DNA from: Klenkia marina
GTDB taxonomy: Bacteria; Actinomycetota; Actinomycetes; Mycobacteriales; Geodermatophilaceae
Length of the DNA stretch: 64,000 nt
Reading direction: 5' to 3'
Assembly (NCBI RefSeq): GCF_900101025.1
Contig: NZ_FMUH01000002.1
Span: 372,001 to 436,000, forward strand
The stretch's first letter is position 1. Each line of letters starts with the position of its first letter. Under the pieces are notes generated by a model. The model made no database searches, was not told where the DNA came from, and worked only from the letters and a program-made list of their open reading frames with translations. This document shows, one piece after another, positions 33,669 through 42,666 of this stretch. The position numbers were made by a program, and so were the translations under genes.

Positions 33669-34639
33669 CCACCCTGACCCTGGGCAAGGCGCTCAACACC
33701 GGCCTGCGCAAGGCCATGGAGGACGACCCGAAGGTCGTGCTCATGGGCGAGGACATCGGCAAGCTCGGCGGTGTCTTCCGGATCACCGACGGCCTGCAGA
33801 AGGACTTCGGCGAGGCCCGCGTCGTCGACACCCCGCTCGCCGAGGCCGGCATCGTCGGCACCGCGGTCGGGCTGGCCATGCGCGGCTACCGGCCGGTGGT
33901 GGAGATCCAGTTCGACGGGTTCGTGTTCCCCGCCTACAACCAGATCGTCACCCAGGTGGCCAAGATCCACGCCCGCTCGCGCGGCCGGCTGCCGATGCCG
34001 ATCACGATCCGCATCCCCTTCGGCGGCGGCATCGGCGCGGTCGAGCACCACAGCGAGAGCCCCGAGGCCTACTTCGCGCACACCACCGGCCTGAAGGTCG
34101 TCGCGGTGAGCAACCCGGCCGACGCCTACTGGATGCTCCAGCAGGCCATCGCCTGCCCCGACCCGGTGGTGTTCTTCGAGCCCAAGCGCCGGTACTGGGA
34201 CAAGGCCGAGGTCGACCTCGAGGCCACCCCGCAGCCGCTGTTCACCTCCCGGGTGGTCCGCTCGGGCGACGACCTCACCCTGCTCGCCTACGGCCCGATG
34301 GTGAAGACGGCGCTGCAGGCGGCCCAGGCCGCCGAGGACGAGGGCCGGTCGATCGAGGTCATCGACCTGCGCACGCTCTCCCCGCTCGACCTGACCCCGG
34401 TCGAGGAGTCGGTGCGCCGCACCGGCCGCTGCGTCGTCGTGCACGAGGCGCAGACCACGCTCGGCCTGGGTGCCGAGATCGCCGCTCGCGTCACCGAGAG
34501 CTGCTTCCACTCCCTCGAGGCCCCGGTGCTGCGGGTCGGTGGCTACGACGTCACCTACCCGCCGTCCAAGCTCGAGGAGGAGTACCTGCCCGACCTGGAC
34601 CGGGTGCTGCACGTCGTCGACCGCGCGATGGAGTTCTGA
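33665..34639 (+). CDS. bkdB: Branched-chain 2-oxo acid dehydrogenase E1 beta subunit
   Basis: This 324-residue protein is the beta subunit of the E1 component, with the ThDP-contacting GEDIGKLGGVFR near residue 28, DTPLAEAGIVGTAVGLA and the conserved EIQFDGFVFPAYNQI. The C-terminal transketolase domain holds SPLDLTPVEESVRRTGR and VVHEAQTTLG. The start GTG is inside the end of bkdA and the stop TGA shares one base with the ATG of the E2 gene, so the three subunits are translationally coupled. Length agrees with the family. Confidence 0.94.
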   Translation: MTTLTLGKALNTGLRKAMEDDPKVVLMGEDIGKLGGVFRITDGLQKDFGEARVVDTPLAEAGIVGTAVGLAMRGYRPVVEIQFDGFVFPAYNQIVTQVAKIHARSRGRLPMPITIRIPFGGGIGAVEHHSESPEAYFAHTTGLKVVAVSNPADAYWMLQQAIACPDPVVFFEPKRRYWDKAEVDLEATPQPLFTSRVVRSGDDLTLLAYGPMVKTALQAAQAAEDEGRSIEVIDLRTLSPLDLTPVEESVRRTGRCVVVHEAQTTLGLGAEIAARVTESCFHSLEAPVLRVGGYDVTYPPSKLEEEYLPDLDRVLHVVDRAMEF

Positions 34640-36165
34640 TGGCCGACCTGCGCCAGTTCAAGCTGCCCGACGTCGGCGAGGGCCTCACCGAGGGCGAGAT
34701 CCTGCAGTGGCTCGTCGCCGTCGGCGACGTCGTCGTGACCAACCAGCCGCTGTGCGAGGTGGAGACGGCCAAGGCCGCCGTCGAGCTGCCCAGCCCGTAC
34801 GCCGGCACGGTGGTCGAGCTGCTGCACGAGCCCGGGACGACGGTCGACGTCGGCGCCCCGATCATCACCATCGACCTCGGCGGCGACGGCCCGGCCGCCG
34901 CACCGGCACCGGCCGACGACACCCCCGCCGCCGGGCTCATCGGCGGCCCGGCCCCTGGCGGGCGCACCTCGGTGCTGGTCGGCTACGGCCCGAAGAACAC
35001 CGAGGCCGTGCGCCGCCCCCGCCGCTCGGGTGCCGCCGTCGCCGACCGGGCGACGGCTCCCCAGGTCCTCCCCGAGGCCGACTACGGGTCGGGCACCGAG
35101 CGCCCGCCGCTGCTGGCCACCGCCCCCGACGCCACCACCAAGCCGGTGCGGCACGGCGGGCTGGAGATCGGCCGGGCCGCCGAGCAGCACGCCGGCTACA
35201 CCACCGCCGCCTCGGCGCAGGCCGTGGCGCCCGGGCGCCGGGCACCCCGCCCGCTGGCCAAGCCGCCGGTGCGCAAGTACGCCAAGGACGCCGGCGTCGA
35301 CCTCGCGACGGTCACCGGCACCGGCCCGGGCGGGGTCATCACCCGCGCCGACGTCGACGCCGTCCGCACCGGGGGCGCCGCCGCCCAGCCGGCCCGCACC
35401 CCGGCCGAGCTGGCCGCCGACGCCGGCACCGTGGTCCGGTTCCCCGCACCCGAGGCGGGGACGGAGGGGCGCGAGCAGCGCATCCCGATCAAGGGGGTGC
35501 GCAAGCACACGGCCGCGGCGATGGTCAGCAGCGCGTTCACCGCCCCGCACGTGACGGAGTTCCTGACCGTCGACGTCACCCGGATGATGGCGCTGCGCGA
35601 GCGGCTGGCTGCCCGGCCCGAGCTGGCCGGCCTCAAGGTCAGCCCGCTGCTGTTCGTGGCCAAGGCGCTGCTGCTGGCCGCCCGCCGGCACCCGATGGTG
35701 AACAGCTCGTGGGACGAGGCGGCGCAGGAGATCGTGGTCAAGGACTACGTGAACCTGGGCATCGCCGCAGCCACCCCGCGGGGCCTCGTCGTCCCGAACA
35801 TCAAGGACGCCGGGCGGCTGTCGCTGGCCGAGCTGGCCGGGGCACTGGCCGACCTCACCGCCACGGCCCGGGCCGGGAAGACCTCGCCGAGCGCGATGTC
35901 CGGCGGCACCATCACGATCACCAACGTGGGCGTGTTCGGGGTGGACACCGGCACGCCGATCCTCAACCCCGGCGAGTCGGCGATCCTGGCCTTCGGGGCG
36001 GTCCGCGAGATGCCGTGGGTGCACAAGGGCAGGATCAAGGTGCGTCAGGTGACGCAGCTGGCCCTGTCGTTCGACCACCGGATCATCGACGGCGAGCTGG
36101 GCAGCCGCTTCCTCGCCGACATCGGCGCGGTGCTGCACGACCCCGGCGTGGCCCTCGCCCTCTAG
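34639..36165 (+). CDS. bkdC: Branched-chain 2-oxo acid dehydrogenase E2 (dihydrolipoamide acyltransferase)
   Basis: This 508-residue core subunit has one lipoyl domain with the modified lysine at residue 45 (ETAKAAVE), a long proline/alanine-rich linker, a peripheral subunit-binding domain near residues 205-245 (PPVRKYAKDAGVDL, then GPGGVITRADV) and the acyltransferase domain to the C terminus. The catalytic SFDHRIIDG is near residue 478. The linker of roughly 120 residues between lipoyl and binding domains is long and contains GGRTSVLVGYG, a block common in actinobacterial E2 proteins. No E3 gene lies in the operon, so a shared lipoamide dehydrogenase must be supplied from elsewhere. Confidence 0.94.
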   Translation: MADLRQFKLPDVGEGLTEGEILQWLVAVGDVVVTNQPLCEVETAKAAVELPSPYAGTVVELLHEPGTTVDVGAPIITIDLGGDGPAAAPAPADDTPAAGLIGGPAPGGRTSVLVGYGPKNTEAVRRPRRSGAAVADRATAPQVLPEADYGSGTERPPLLATAPDATTKPVRHGGLEIGRAAEQHAGYTTAASAQAVAPGRRAPRPLAKPPVRKYAKDAGVDLATVTGTGPGGVITRADVDAVRTGGAAAQPARTPAELAADAGTVVRFPAPEAGTEGREQRIPIKGVRKHTAAAMVSSAFTAPHVTEFLTVDVTRMMALRERLAARPELAGLKVSPLLFVAKALLLAARRHPMVNSSWDEAAQEIVVKDYVNLGIAAATPRGLVVPNIKDAGRLSLAELAGALADLTATARAGKTSPSAMSGGTITITNVGVFGVDTGTPILNPGESAILAFGAVREMPWVHKGRIKVRQVTQLALSFDHRIIDGELGSRFLADIGAVLHDPGVALAL

Positions 36166-36173
36166 CGGCCGGT

Positions 36174-36226
36174 CACGGGGTTCTCGCCCTCTCGATCCGC
36201 GTCGAGGGGGCGGGAACCCCGTAGTG
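36174..36226 (+). terminator. Hairpin after bkdC
   Basis: An inverted repeat with outer arms CACGGGGTTCTCGCCC and GGGCGGGAACCCCGTAGTG-like complement encloses CTCGATCCGCGTCGAG. It starts 8 bases after the bkdC stop codon. The arms have a few mismatches. Confidence 0.6.
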
Positions 36227-36303
36227 CGGCGGCGAGATCGGGGTTCGGGGGCTCGTGGGCGCCCCGGAGGCCCCGCGCACCCCGATCTGGGTGGCCCGGG
36301 ACG

Positions 36304-36345
36304 ACGACGGCCCCCTCCCCGCAGCTGCGGGGAGGGGGCCGTCGT
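36304..36345. terminator. Perfect 42-nt palindrome between bkdC and ptsH
   Basis: Two arms of 21 bases are fully complementary with no spacer, centred on CAGCTG; each arm has GGCCCCCTCCCC or its complement. It lies 11 bases after the ptsH stop on the minus strand and after the bkd operon on the plus strand, and can serve as a bidirectional terminator. Confidence 0.75.
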
Positions 36346-36356
36346 GGCGGAGCTTG

Positions 36357-36617
36357 TTACTCGGCGTCGAGGTCGCGCTCGACCATGCCGGCGATCTCGG
36401 CCAGGACGGCCTCGTCGTCGCTGCTGACCTCGACCTCGGCGCCCTTCTTGGCGCCCAGGGTCATGATCATCAGGGGCGAGCCGGCGTCGACCGGGTTGCC
36501 ACCCGGGGTGGCGAGGGTGACGGGCACCCCGGCCTTGCCGACGGCCTCGGCGATCAGGGCGGCGGGGCGGGCGTGCAGACCCACGGCGGAACCGACGGTC
36601 ACGGTCTTGCTGGGCAT
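36357..36617 (-). CDS. ptsH: HPr phosphocarrier protein
   Basis: This 86-residue protein is the HPr of the phosphotransferase system, carrying phosphate from enzyme I to the fructose-specific EIIA domain. The phosphorylated histidine is His15 in GLHARPA, and the regulatory-site serine is Ser47 in AGSPLMIMTLGA. In actinobacteria this serine is often not used by an HPr kinase. It lies downstream of fruA by 81 bases and is probably the last gene of the fruR-fruK-fruA-ptsH unit, though the gap could hold its own promoter. Confidence 0.94.
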   Translation of the reverse strand: MPSKTVTVGSAVGLHARPAALIAEAVGKAGVPVTLATPGGNPVDAGSPLMIMTLGAKKGAEVEVSSDDEAVLAEIAGMVERDLDAE

Positions 36618-36698
36618 CGAGGTGCTCTCCTCTGCGTCGAGTGAGTGCGGGGCGCGGGCGGGATCACCGCCCGCGCCCCGGTGTCGGGGTCGATCCTG

Positions 36699-38804
36699 TC
36701 AGTTCTTGCTGAGCGCGGCACCCGTGGCGGTGGACGACCCCGCCATGGCGGCCTCGGTGGCCTCGGCCGGCGCCGCCTCGGGCTTGCGACCGATGCTCTT
36801 GGCGACGGTGACGGCGACGGCGCCGACGGCCGCGCCGATCAGCACCGCGAGCAGGAAGAGGACGAACTTCGTCATCGCGAAGAAGACGAACACCCCGCCG
36901 TGCGGTGCCCGCAGCTCGACGTCGAACGCCGCGATGAGGGCGCCGGCGGTGGCTCCGCCGAGCATCATCGAGGGGATGACCCGCAGCGGGTCGGCCGCGG
37001 CGAACGGGATGGCGCCCTCGGAGATGAACGAGGCACCGAGCAGCCAGGCCGCCTTGCCGTTCTCCCGCTCGGCCTGGGTGTACAGGCGCTTGCGGATGGT
37101 GGTGGAGATGGCCATGGCCAGCGGGGGCACCATGCCGGCGCCCATGACGATGGCCATGATGCGCAGCGCCGCGGGGCTCGGGTCGGCGACGCCGATGCCC
37201 GTGGTGGCGAAGACGTAGGCCGCCTTGTTGACCGGACCGCCCAGGTCGAAGCACATCATCAGGCCGAGGATGATCCCGAGCAGGATGGCCGAGGAGCCCG
37301 ACAGGCCGGTCAGGAAGTTGCCCAGACCGCGCAGCGCGGCGGCCAGCGGCTGGCCGAGGAACAGCACCATGATGCCGCTGGAGATCACCGTGGCCAGCAG
37401 CGGGATGATGACGACCGGCTGCAGGCCACGGACGCCCGCGGGCAGCTTCCAGCCGGAGATCCACTTGGCCGCGAACCCGGCGATGATGCCGCCGACCAGG
37501 CCGCCGAGGAAGCCGGCGCCGACGGTGCCGGAGACCGCACCGACCACGAAGCCGGGGACGATGCCCGGACGGTCGGCGATGGCGTAGGCGATGTAGCCGG
37601 CCAGCGCGGGCACCAGGAAGCCGAAGGCGGCCTGGCCGAGGACGGTGAACAGGGCGCCGAGGTAGCCGAGCAGGCCGTCGTTGAGGCCCTGGCCGGCGTC
37701 GGCGGTCGAGGGGAGGTTGAAGAAGCTGTTGTTCAGCGCCCAGTTCAGCGCGTAGCTCTGGCCGGCGTCCGAGGCCGGGTCGCCCAGGACGATCCGGTAC
37801 CCGCCGAACAGGAAGCCCAGGGCGATGAGCAGACCGCCGGCGGCGACGAACGGGATCATGTAGCTGACGCCGGTGAGCAGCCAGCGGCGGATCTCCGAAC
37901 CCACCCCGGCGCCCCCGCCGGAGGACGCGGTGGAGGCCTCGGCGCCCGAGCCGCCCGGCACCCGGCGGGCGTTCGGGTCCTGGGCGGCGGCGAGGGCCTC
38001 GCGGATCATGACCTCGGGCTCCTGGATGGCCCGCTTGGTGCCCGACTGCACGACCGGCTTGCCGGCGAACCGCTCGCGGTCCCGGACGCCGACGTCGACG
38101 GCGAAGATCACCGCGGCGGCCTTGCTGATGACCGAGGGGTCCAGCGGGGTGGCGCCCGAGGAGCCCTGGGTCTCCACGTGCAGCTCGACGCCCATCTCCC
38201 GGGCGGCGGCGGCCAGCTTGTCGGCGGCCATGTAGGTGTGCGCGATGCCGGTCGGGCAGGCGCTGATCGCGACCAGCGTCGGGCCGTCGGTGGCGGCCGG
38301 GGCCGCGGCGGCGGGGGTGGCCGCGGGGGCGGCGGGGGTGGTGGCCGCCGGCGCGGGGGAGACGACGTCCTGCACCAGGGTGACGACCTCCTGCGCGGAG
38401 GAGGCGTTGCGCAGCGAGGCCACGAACTCCGGGCGCACCAGCGCGCGGGCCAGCGACGAGAGCAGCGTCAGGTGGTCGGCGTCGCCGGCCTCGGGCGCGG
38501 CGATGAGGAACACCAGGTCGGCCGGGCCGTCGGGGGCGCCGAAGTCGGCACCCGGACGCAGCCGGGCGAAGGCCAGCGAGGCCTCGGTGACCGCGGCCGA
38601 GCGGCAGTGCGGGATCGCGATGCCGCCGGGCAGGCCGGTGGCCACCTTGGCCTCGCGGTCCATGGCGTCGGAGTACAGGCCCTCGGCCGAGGTGGCCCGG
38701 CCGCTGCCGGCGACCAGCTCGGAGAGCTGCCGGATGACGGCGGTCTTGTCAGCGCCCGGGCTGACGTCGAGCGCCACCAGCTCGGTGGTGATGAGTGCGG
38801 ACAC
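36699..38804 (-). CDS. fruA: PTS fructose transporter EIIABC
   Basis: This 701-residue membrane protein imports fructose as fructose 1-phosphate. The N-terminal EIIA domain has the phosphorylated His66 (IPHCRSA). After an alanine/proline linker comes EIIB with its active cysteine in SACPTGIAHTYMAA near residue 184. The EIIC membrane domain covers about residues 305-660 with SYMIPFVAAGG and GPVNKAAY. The fused A-B-C order is the usual actinobacterial FruA. The C-terminal tail is alanine-rich and cytoplasmic. Fructose 1-phosphate made here is the substrate of FruK encoded upstream. Confidence 0.95.
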   Translation of the reverse strand: MSALITTELVALDVSPGADKTAVIRQLSELVAGSGRATSAEGLYSDAMDREAKVATGLPGGIAIPHCRSAAVTEASLAFARLRPGADFGAPDGPADLVFLIAAPEAGDADHLTLLSSLARALVRPEFVASLRNASSAQEVVTLVQDVVSPAPAATTPAAPAATPAAAAPAATDGPTLVAISACPTGIAHTYMAADKLAAAAREMGVELHVETQGSSGATPLDPSVISKAAAVIFAVDVGVRDRERFAGKPVVQSGTKRAIQEPEVMIREALAAAQDPNARRVPGGSGAEASTASSGGGAGVGSEIRRWLLTGVSYMIPFVAAGGLLIALGFLFGGYRIVLGDPASDAGQSYALNWALNNSFFNLPSTADAGQGLNDGLLGYLGALFTVLGQAAFGFLVPALAGYIAYAIADRPGIVPGFVVGAVSGTVGAGFLGGLVGGIIAGFAAKWISGWKLPAGVRGLQPVVIIPLLATVISSGIMVLFLGQPLAAALRGLGNFLTGLSGSSAILLGIILGLMMCFDLGGPVNKAAYVFATTGIGVADPSPAALRIMAIVMGAGMVPPLAMAISTTIRKRLYTQAERENGKAAWLLGASFISEGAIPFAAADPLRVIPSMMLGGATAGALIAAFDVELRAPHGGVFVFFAMTKFVLFLLAVLIGAAVGAVAVTVAKSIGRKPEAAPAEATEAAMAGSSTATGAALSKN

Positions 38805-38846
38805 GGGGTTGCTCCTGGTCTGGAAGAAGGATCTCGAGGGTCTGGA

Positions 38847-39812
38847 TCAGTGGGAGAGGGACGGTGCGGAGCCGGGGACGACCTGTACTGCGGCACCGTC
38901 CACCTGGCTCGGGGTGGGGACGGCGGATCCGGGGAGGGACGCCGAGGCGGCCCCGTAGGCGACGGCGTTGCGCAGCCGGTCGGCGGGCGAGGCGCCGGCC
39001 AGGTCGGCCAGCAGGTAGCCGGCCAGGCTGCAGTCCCCGGCGCCCACGGTGCTGCGCACGGTGATCGCCGGGGGGCGGGCGGAGACGAGATCGCCGTCGG
39101 CGGTCGAGAGCAGCGCTCCGTCGGCGCCCAGGGTGAGCAGCACCTCGCGGACGCCGCGCTCGTGCAGGGTGGCGACGGCGGCCAGGGCGGCGTCGGGGTC
39201 GGCGACGACCTCGGCCTCGCTCACCCCGGCCAGCTGCGCGAGCTCCTCGGTGTTGGGCTTGAGCAGGTCGGGGGCGGCGTCGGGCCCGGCGGCCAGCAGG
39301 GCCAGCAGGGGCGCTTCGGAGGTGTCGACGGCGATGCGCGCGCCGGTGGGGCGGACCGCCCGCACCAGGTCGGCGTACCAGTCCTGCGGCGCACCGGGCG
39401 GCAGCGAACCGCACAGCGCCACCCAGCGGGCGCCGGCGGCGTGCTCGACGACGGCGGCGGCCAGGGCGGTGCGGGTGGCCTCGTCGAGGGTGGCCCCGGG
39501 CTCGTTGAGCTTGGTGGTGGTGCCGTCGGGCTCGGTGAGGGTGTAGTTGGTGCGCACCGGGGTCGCGATCGGCGCGGTGGCCAGCCGCAGCCCGAGCGAC
39601 TGCAGCGCCCGCACGATGGGGTCGTCGGCGGCGGCGGGCAGCACCGACACGACGTCGGCGCCGGCCGCGGCCACGGCCCGCGAGACGTTGACGCCCTTGC
39701 CGCCGGGCTCGGTGCTGCTGGGCGCCAGGCGCGCCACGCTGCCGCGCTCGAGCGGACCGGGCAGCGCCAGCGTGCGGTCCAGGCTGGGGTTGGCCGTGAG
39801 GGTCACGATCAT
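38847..39812 (-). CDS. fruK: 1-phosphofructokinase
   Basis: This 321-residue PfkB-family sugar kinase phosphorylates fructose 1-phosphate to fructose 1,6-bisphosphate. The N-terminal substrate motif GGKGVNVSRA is near residue 38, and the catalytic base lies in the anion-hole motif GAGDCSLAGYLL near residue 257. Its position between fruR and fruA fits 1-phosphofructokinase better than the related tagatose or 6-phosphofructokinases. The gene overlaps fruR by four bases and ends 42 bases before fruA. Confidence 0.94.
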   Translation of the reverse strand: MIVTLTANPSLDRTLALPGPLERGSVARLAPSSTEPGGKGVNVSRAVAAAGADVVSVLPAAADDPIVRALQSLGLRLATAPIATPVRTNYTLTEPDGTTTKLNEPGATLDEATRTALAAAVVEHAAGARWVALCGSLPPGAPQDWYADLVRAVRPTGARIAVDTSEAPLLALLAAGPDAAPDLLKPNTEELAQLAGVSEAEVVADPDAALAAVATLHERGVREVLLTLGADGALLSTADGDLVSARPPAITVRSTVGAGDCSLAGYLLADLAGASPADRLRNAVAYGAASASLPGSAVPTPSQVDGAAVQVVPGSAPSLSH

Positions 39813-40576
39813 GCGGTGCGGACCTCGATCCCGTGCGATTCGATCTCGGAGACGACGTCCGGGTCGGCCTCGTCGTCGGTGATGAGGACGTCGACGTCGT
39901 CGACGCCGGCGAAGCGGACCAGGTGCTCGCGGCCGAGCTTGCTGCTGTCGGCGAGCACCACCACCTGCTGGGCGGCCCGGACCATGGCGCGCTTGGAGGC
40001 GGCCTCGGTCTCGTCGGGGGTGGTGAAGCCGTGCGCGCCGGTGACCCCGTTGGCGCCGAGGAAGACGACGTCGGCCTTGAGGTCGGCCAGTGCGGCCACG
40101 GTGGTCTCCCCGACCGCGGTCTGGGTGATGCCGCGGACCCGGCCGCCGAGCACGTGCAGGCTGATGCCCGGGGCGACCGAGAGCCGGTGCGAGATGGGCA
40201 CCGAGTTGGTGACGGCCAGCAGGCGGCGGCCGGCGGGCAGCACCTCGGCGAGCGCCGCGGTGGTGCTGCCGCCGTCGAGGATGAGGCTGCCGTCGGCGGC
40301 GGGCACGTAGTCCAGGGCGGCCGCCGCGATGCGCCGCTTGTGCTCGGTGCGGGTGCTGCGCCGCTCGCCCAGGCCGGGCTCCAGCACGGTGAGCGCCCCG
40401 GTGGGGACGGCGCCGCCGTGCACCCGGCGGAGCATCCCCGACCGCTCGAGGACGGCGAGGTCGCGGCGCACCGTCTCGGTGGTCACCCCGAACCGCTCGG
40501 CGACGGCGGTGACGGCGATGCGCCCCCGCTGGGTCACGAGGCCGGCGATGGCCTGCTGGCGCTCCTCGGCGTACAT
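39809..40576 (-). CDS. fruR: DeoR family fructose operon regulator
   Basis: This 255-residue repressor has the DeoR helix-turn-helix near residues 22-43 (VAERFGVTTETVRRDLAVL) and the C-terminal sugar-phosphate domain with ILDGGSTTAALAE, VTNSVPIS and FLGANGVTGAHGFTT. Members sense phosphorylated fructose. The ATG at 40576 follows a GAGGGGG site. It is the first gene of the leftward fru operon and is divergent from ptsI, so one intergenic region can control the whole fructose phosphotransferase system. Confidence 0.92.
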   Translation of the reverse strand: MYAEERQQAIAGLVTQRGRIAVTAVAERFGVTTETVRRDLAVLERSGMLRRVHGGAVPTGALTVLEPGLGERRSTRTEHKRRIAAAALDYVPAADGSLILDGGSTTAALAEVLPAGRRLLAVTNSVPISHRLSVAPGISLHVLGGRVRGITQTAVGETTVAALADLKADVVFLGANGVTGAHGFTTPDETEAASKRAMVRAAQQVVVLADSSKLGREHLVRFAGVDDVDVLITDDEADPDVVSEIESHGIEVRTA

Positions 40577-40744
40577 GCCACCCCCTCGTGCTGTCGGACG
40601 GGTCACGTCGAGGTGCCCGATCATGTTGCTTCGGATTTGTGTTGGTGTTGTTCTACGTCCGCTTTGTTGACAAGTCAAGACCTTCCGGTGACGCTGGTCA
40701 CCGGGCCACCGCCCGCCGCCCGCGCAGAGATGAGGTCCACCTCG
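40577..40744. promoter_or_regulatory. fruR-ptsI divergent control region
   Basis: This gap is clearly more AT-rich than its surroundings. Between 40625 and 40670 it has four GTTG units, including GTGTTGGTGTTGTT, that could be repeated contacts for FruR. A consensus -35 box TTGACA at 40667-40672 points toward ptsI; no good -10 was found. The specific operator is an inference. Confidence 0.45.
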
Positions 40745-42454
40745 ATGTCGTCCACCACCCCCGTCGTCACCACCCCCGACGCCGACGGCCCGACGGTGCT
40801 CACCGGCACCCCCGTCGTCCCCGGTGTGGCGCTCGGTCCGGTCATCCGCCCGCACGGCGCGGTGCAGCTGCCCGCCGACGACGAGGCCCCGGTCGCCGAG
40901 GCCGACCGTGCGGGCGAGCGGGCCCGCTTCACGGCCGCGGCCGAGGTGGTGGCCGGCCGGCTGACCGAGCGGGCGGCGGCGGCCAGCGGGGTCAGCGCCG
41001 CGGTGCTGCAGACGACGGCCGGCCTGGCCAAGGACCGTGGGTTGCTGTCGACCGTCGAGCAGCGCATCGAGGCCGGCGCGTCGGCGGCGGTGGCCACGGT
41101 GGGCGCGGCCCAGCAGTTCGCCGAGCTGTTCGCCAGCCTGGGTGGCCTCATGGCCGAGCGGGTCACCGACGTCAACGACGTGCGCGACCGCATCGTCGCC
41201 GAGCTGACCGGGCAGAGCGAGCCGGGCGTGACCAACCCCGACACCCCGTCGGTGCTGCTGGCCGACGACCTCGCGCCCGCCGACACCGCCGGCCTCGACC
41301 CCACCCGCGTGGTGGCGCTGGCCACCCGGCTCGGCGGGTCCACCAGCCACACCGCGATCATCGCCCGCCAGCTCGGGCTGCCCTGCGTCGTGGCCGTCGG
41401 CGGTCTGGACGACGTGCCCGAGGGTGCGGTCGTGCTGGTCGACGGCGAGCAGGGCACCGTCACCGTCGACCCCGACCCGGCCGACGCGCAGCAGCGGGTG
41501 GCGGCGGCCGAGCAGGCCGCCGAGGCGCTGGCCGGCTACGAGGGTCCGGCCACCACCGCCGACGGGCACGCCGTGCAGGTGCTGGCCAACGTGCAGGACG
41601 GCGCCGGGGCGCGGGCGGCCGCCGAGGCGCACGCCGAGGGCGTGGGGCTGCTGCGCACCGAGCTGGCCTTCCTCGGCCACAGCGAGGAGCCCTCGGTCGA
41701 GGAGCAGGCGAAGGGCTACGCCGCGGTCTTCGAGGCCTTCGCCGGCCGCAAGGTCGTGCTGCGCACCCTGGACGCCGGCTCGGACAAGCCGCTGGCCTTC
41801 GCCACCCCGGCCGACGAGGCCAACCCGGCCCTGGGTGTGCGCGGGCTGCGCACCACCCGGCTGAACCCGGGCATCCTCACCCGCCAGCTCGACGCCGTGG
41901 CCCAGGCCGCGCAGGCCACCGGCAGCACCCCGTGGGTGATGGCGCCGATGGTGTCCACCGTGGCCGAGGCCGCCGAGTTCGCCGCCCTGGTGCGCGAGCG
42001 CGGGCTGGTGCCCGGCGTCATGGTCGAGGTGCCCTCGGTGGCCCTGCTGGCCGACCGCTTCCTCGAGCACCTGGACTTCCTGTCCATCGGCACCAACGAC
42101 CTGTCGCAGTACGCGCTGGCCGCCGACCGGCTCTCCGGCGACCTGGCCGACCTCACCGACCCGTGGCAGCCGGCGCTGCTGCGGCTGGTGCAGCTCACCG
42201 CCGAGGCCGGGCAGCGCACGGGCAAGCCGGTCGGGGTCTGCGGCGAGGCCGCCGCCGACCCGCTGCTGGCCTGCGTGCTGGTCGGGCTGGGCATCACGTC
42301 GCTGTCGTGCGCGGCCTCGTCCGTGGCCGGGGTGGGCGCCAAGCTCGGCACCGTCACCCTGGCGACCTGCCAGCGGGCGGCCGAGGTCGCGCTGGCCGCC
42401 GACGACCCGCAGACCGCGCGCGCCGCCGTCCGCGAGGTGCTCGACGCCGCCTGA
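40745..42454 (+). CDS. ptsI: PTS enzyme I (phosphoenolpyruvate-protein phosphotransferase)
   Basis: This 569-residue cytoplasmic enzyme starts the phosphotransferase chain by taking phosphate from phosphoenolpyruvate and passing it to HPr. The phosphorylated His202 is in GGSTSHTAIIARQ. The C-terminal PEP-binding barrel has GLLRTELAFL, SIGTNDLSQY and the catalytic cysteine in VCGEAAADP. The ATG at 40745 has GAGGT 10 bases before it; an in-frame ATG at 40730 is an alternative. It is divergent from fruR. With HPr, FruA and FruK in the same locus, the window encodes a self-sufficient fructose system. Confidence 0.95.
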   Translation: MSSTTPVVTTPDADGPTVLTGTPVVPGVALGPVIRPHGAVQLPADDEAPVAEADRAGERARFTAAAEVVAGRLTERAAAASGVSAAVLQTTAGLAKDRGLLSTVEQRIEAGASAAVATVGAAQQFAELFASLGGLMAERVTDVNDVRDRIVAELTGQSEPGVTNPDTPSVLLADDLAPADTAGLDPTRVVALATRLGGSTSHTAIIARQLGLPCVVAVGGLDDVPEGAVVLVDGEQGTVTVDPDPADAQQRVAAAEQAAEALAGYEGPATTADGHAVQVLANVQDGAGARAAAEAHAEGVGLLRTELAFLGHSEEPSVEEQAKGYAAVFEAFAGRKVVLRTLDAGSDKPLAFATPADEANPALGVRGLRTTRLNPGILTRQLDAVAQAAQATGSTPWVMAPMVSTVAEAAEFAALVRERGLVPGVMVEVPSVALLADRFLEHLDFLSIGTNDLSQYALAADRLSGDLADLTDPWQPALLRLVQLTAEAGQRTGKPVGVCGEAAADPLLACVLVGLGITSLSCAASSVAGVGAKLGTVTLATCQRAAEVALAADDPQTARAAVREVLDAA

Positions 42455-42464
42455 GCGGCCGGGA

Positions 42465-42507
42465 GCAGACGACCCCCGCACACCTCGGGTGTGCGGGGGT
42501 CGTCTGC
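42465..42507 (+). terminator. Perfect 20-bp hairpin after ptsI
   Basis: Arms GCAGACGACCCCCGCACACC and its exact complement surround a TCG loop, 10 bases after the ptsI stop codon. It is a strong intrinsic terminator candidate. Confidence 0.8.
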
Positions 42508-42512
42508 GTTGT

Positions 42513-42623
42513 GGTGTCGGACACCATTCGTAGGTTCCTGACCCCCTCGGGTGAACATTCGTAGATCAATGGCCGACATCACCTGTGTTCCGTTGGAACA
42601 AACCAGGGGTCGCCTGCTTTAGT
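42513..42623 (+). promoter_or_regulatory. Promoter region of the small gene, with operator-like repeats
   Basis: A perfect 13-mer palindrome GGTGTCGGACACC lies at 42513-42525. The direct repeat CATTCGTAG occurs at 42525-42533 and 42556-42564, 31 bases (three helical turns) apart. A -35-like TTGGAA at 42593-42598 is followed 18-19 bases later by CTTTAGT as a possible -10. The regulator is unknown. Confidence 0.4.
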
Positions 42624-42666
42624 AGGGGTGCACCTACCACGAACAGCACCGAGAGAAGGAATCACC

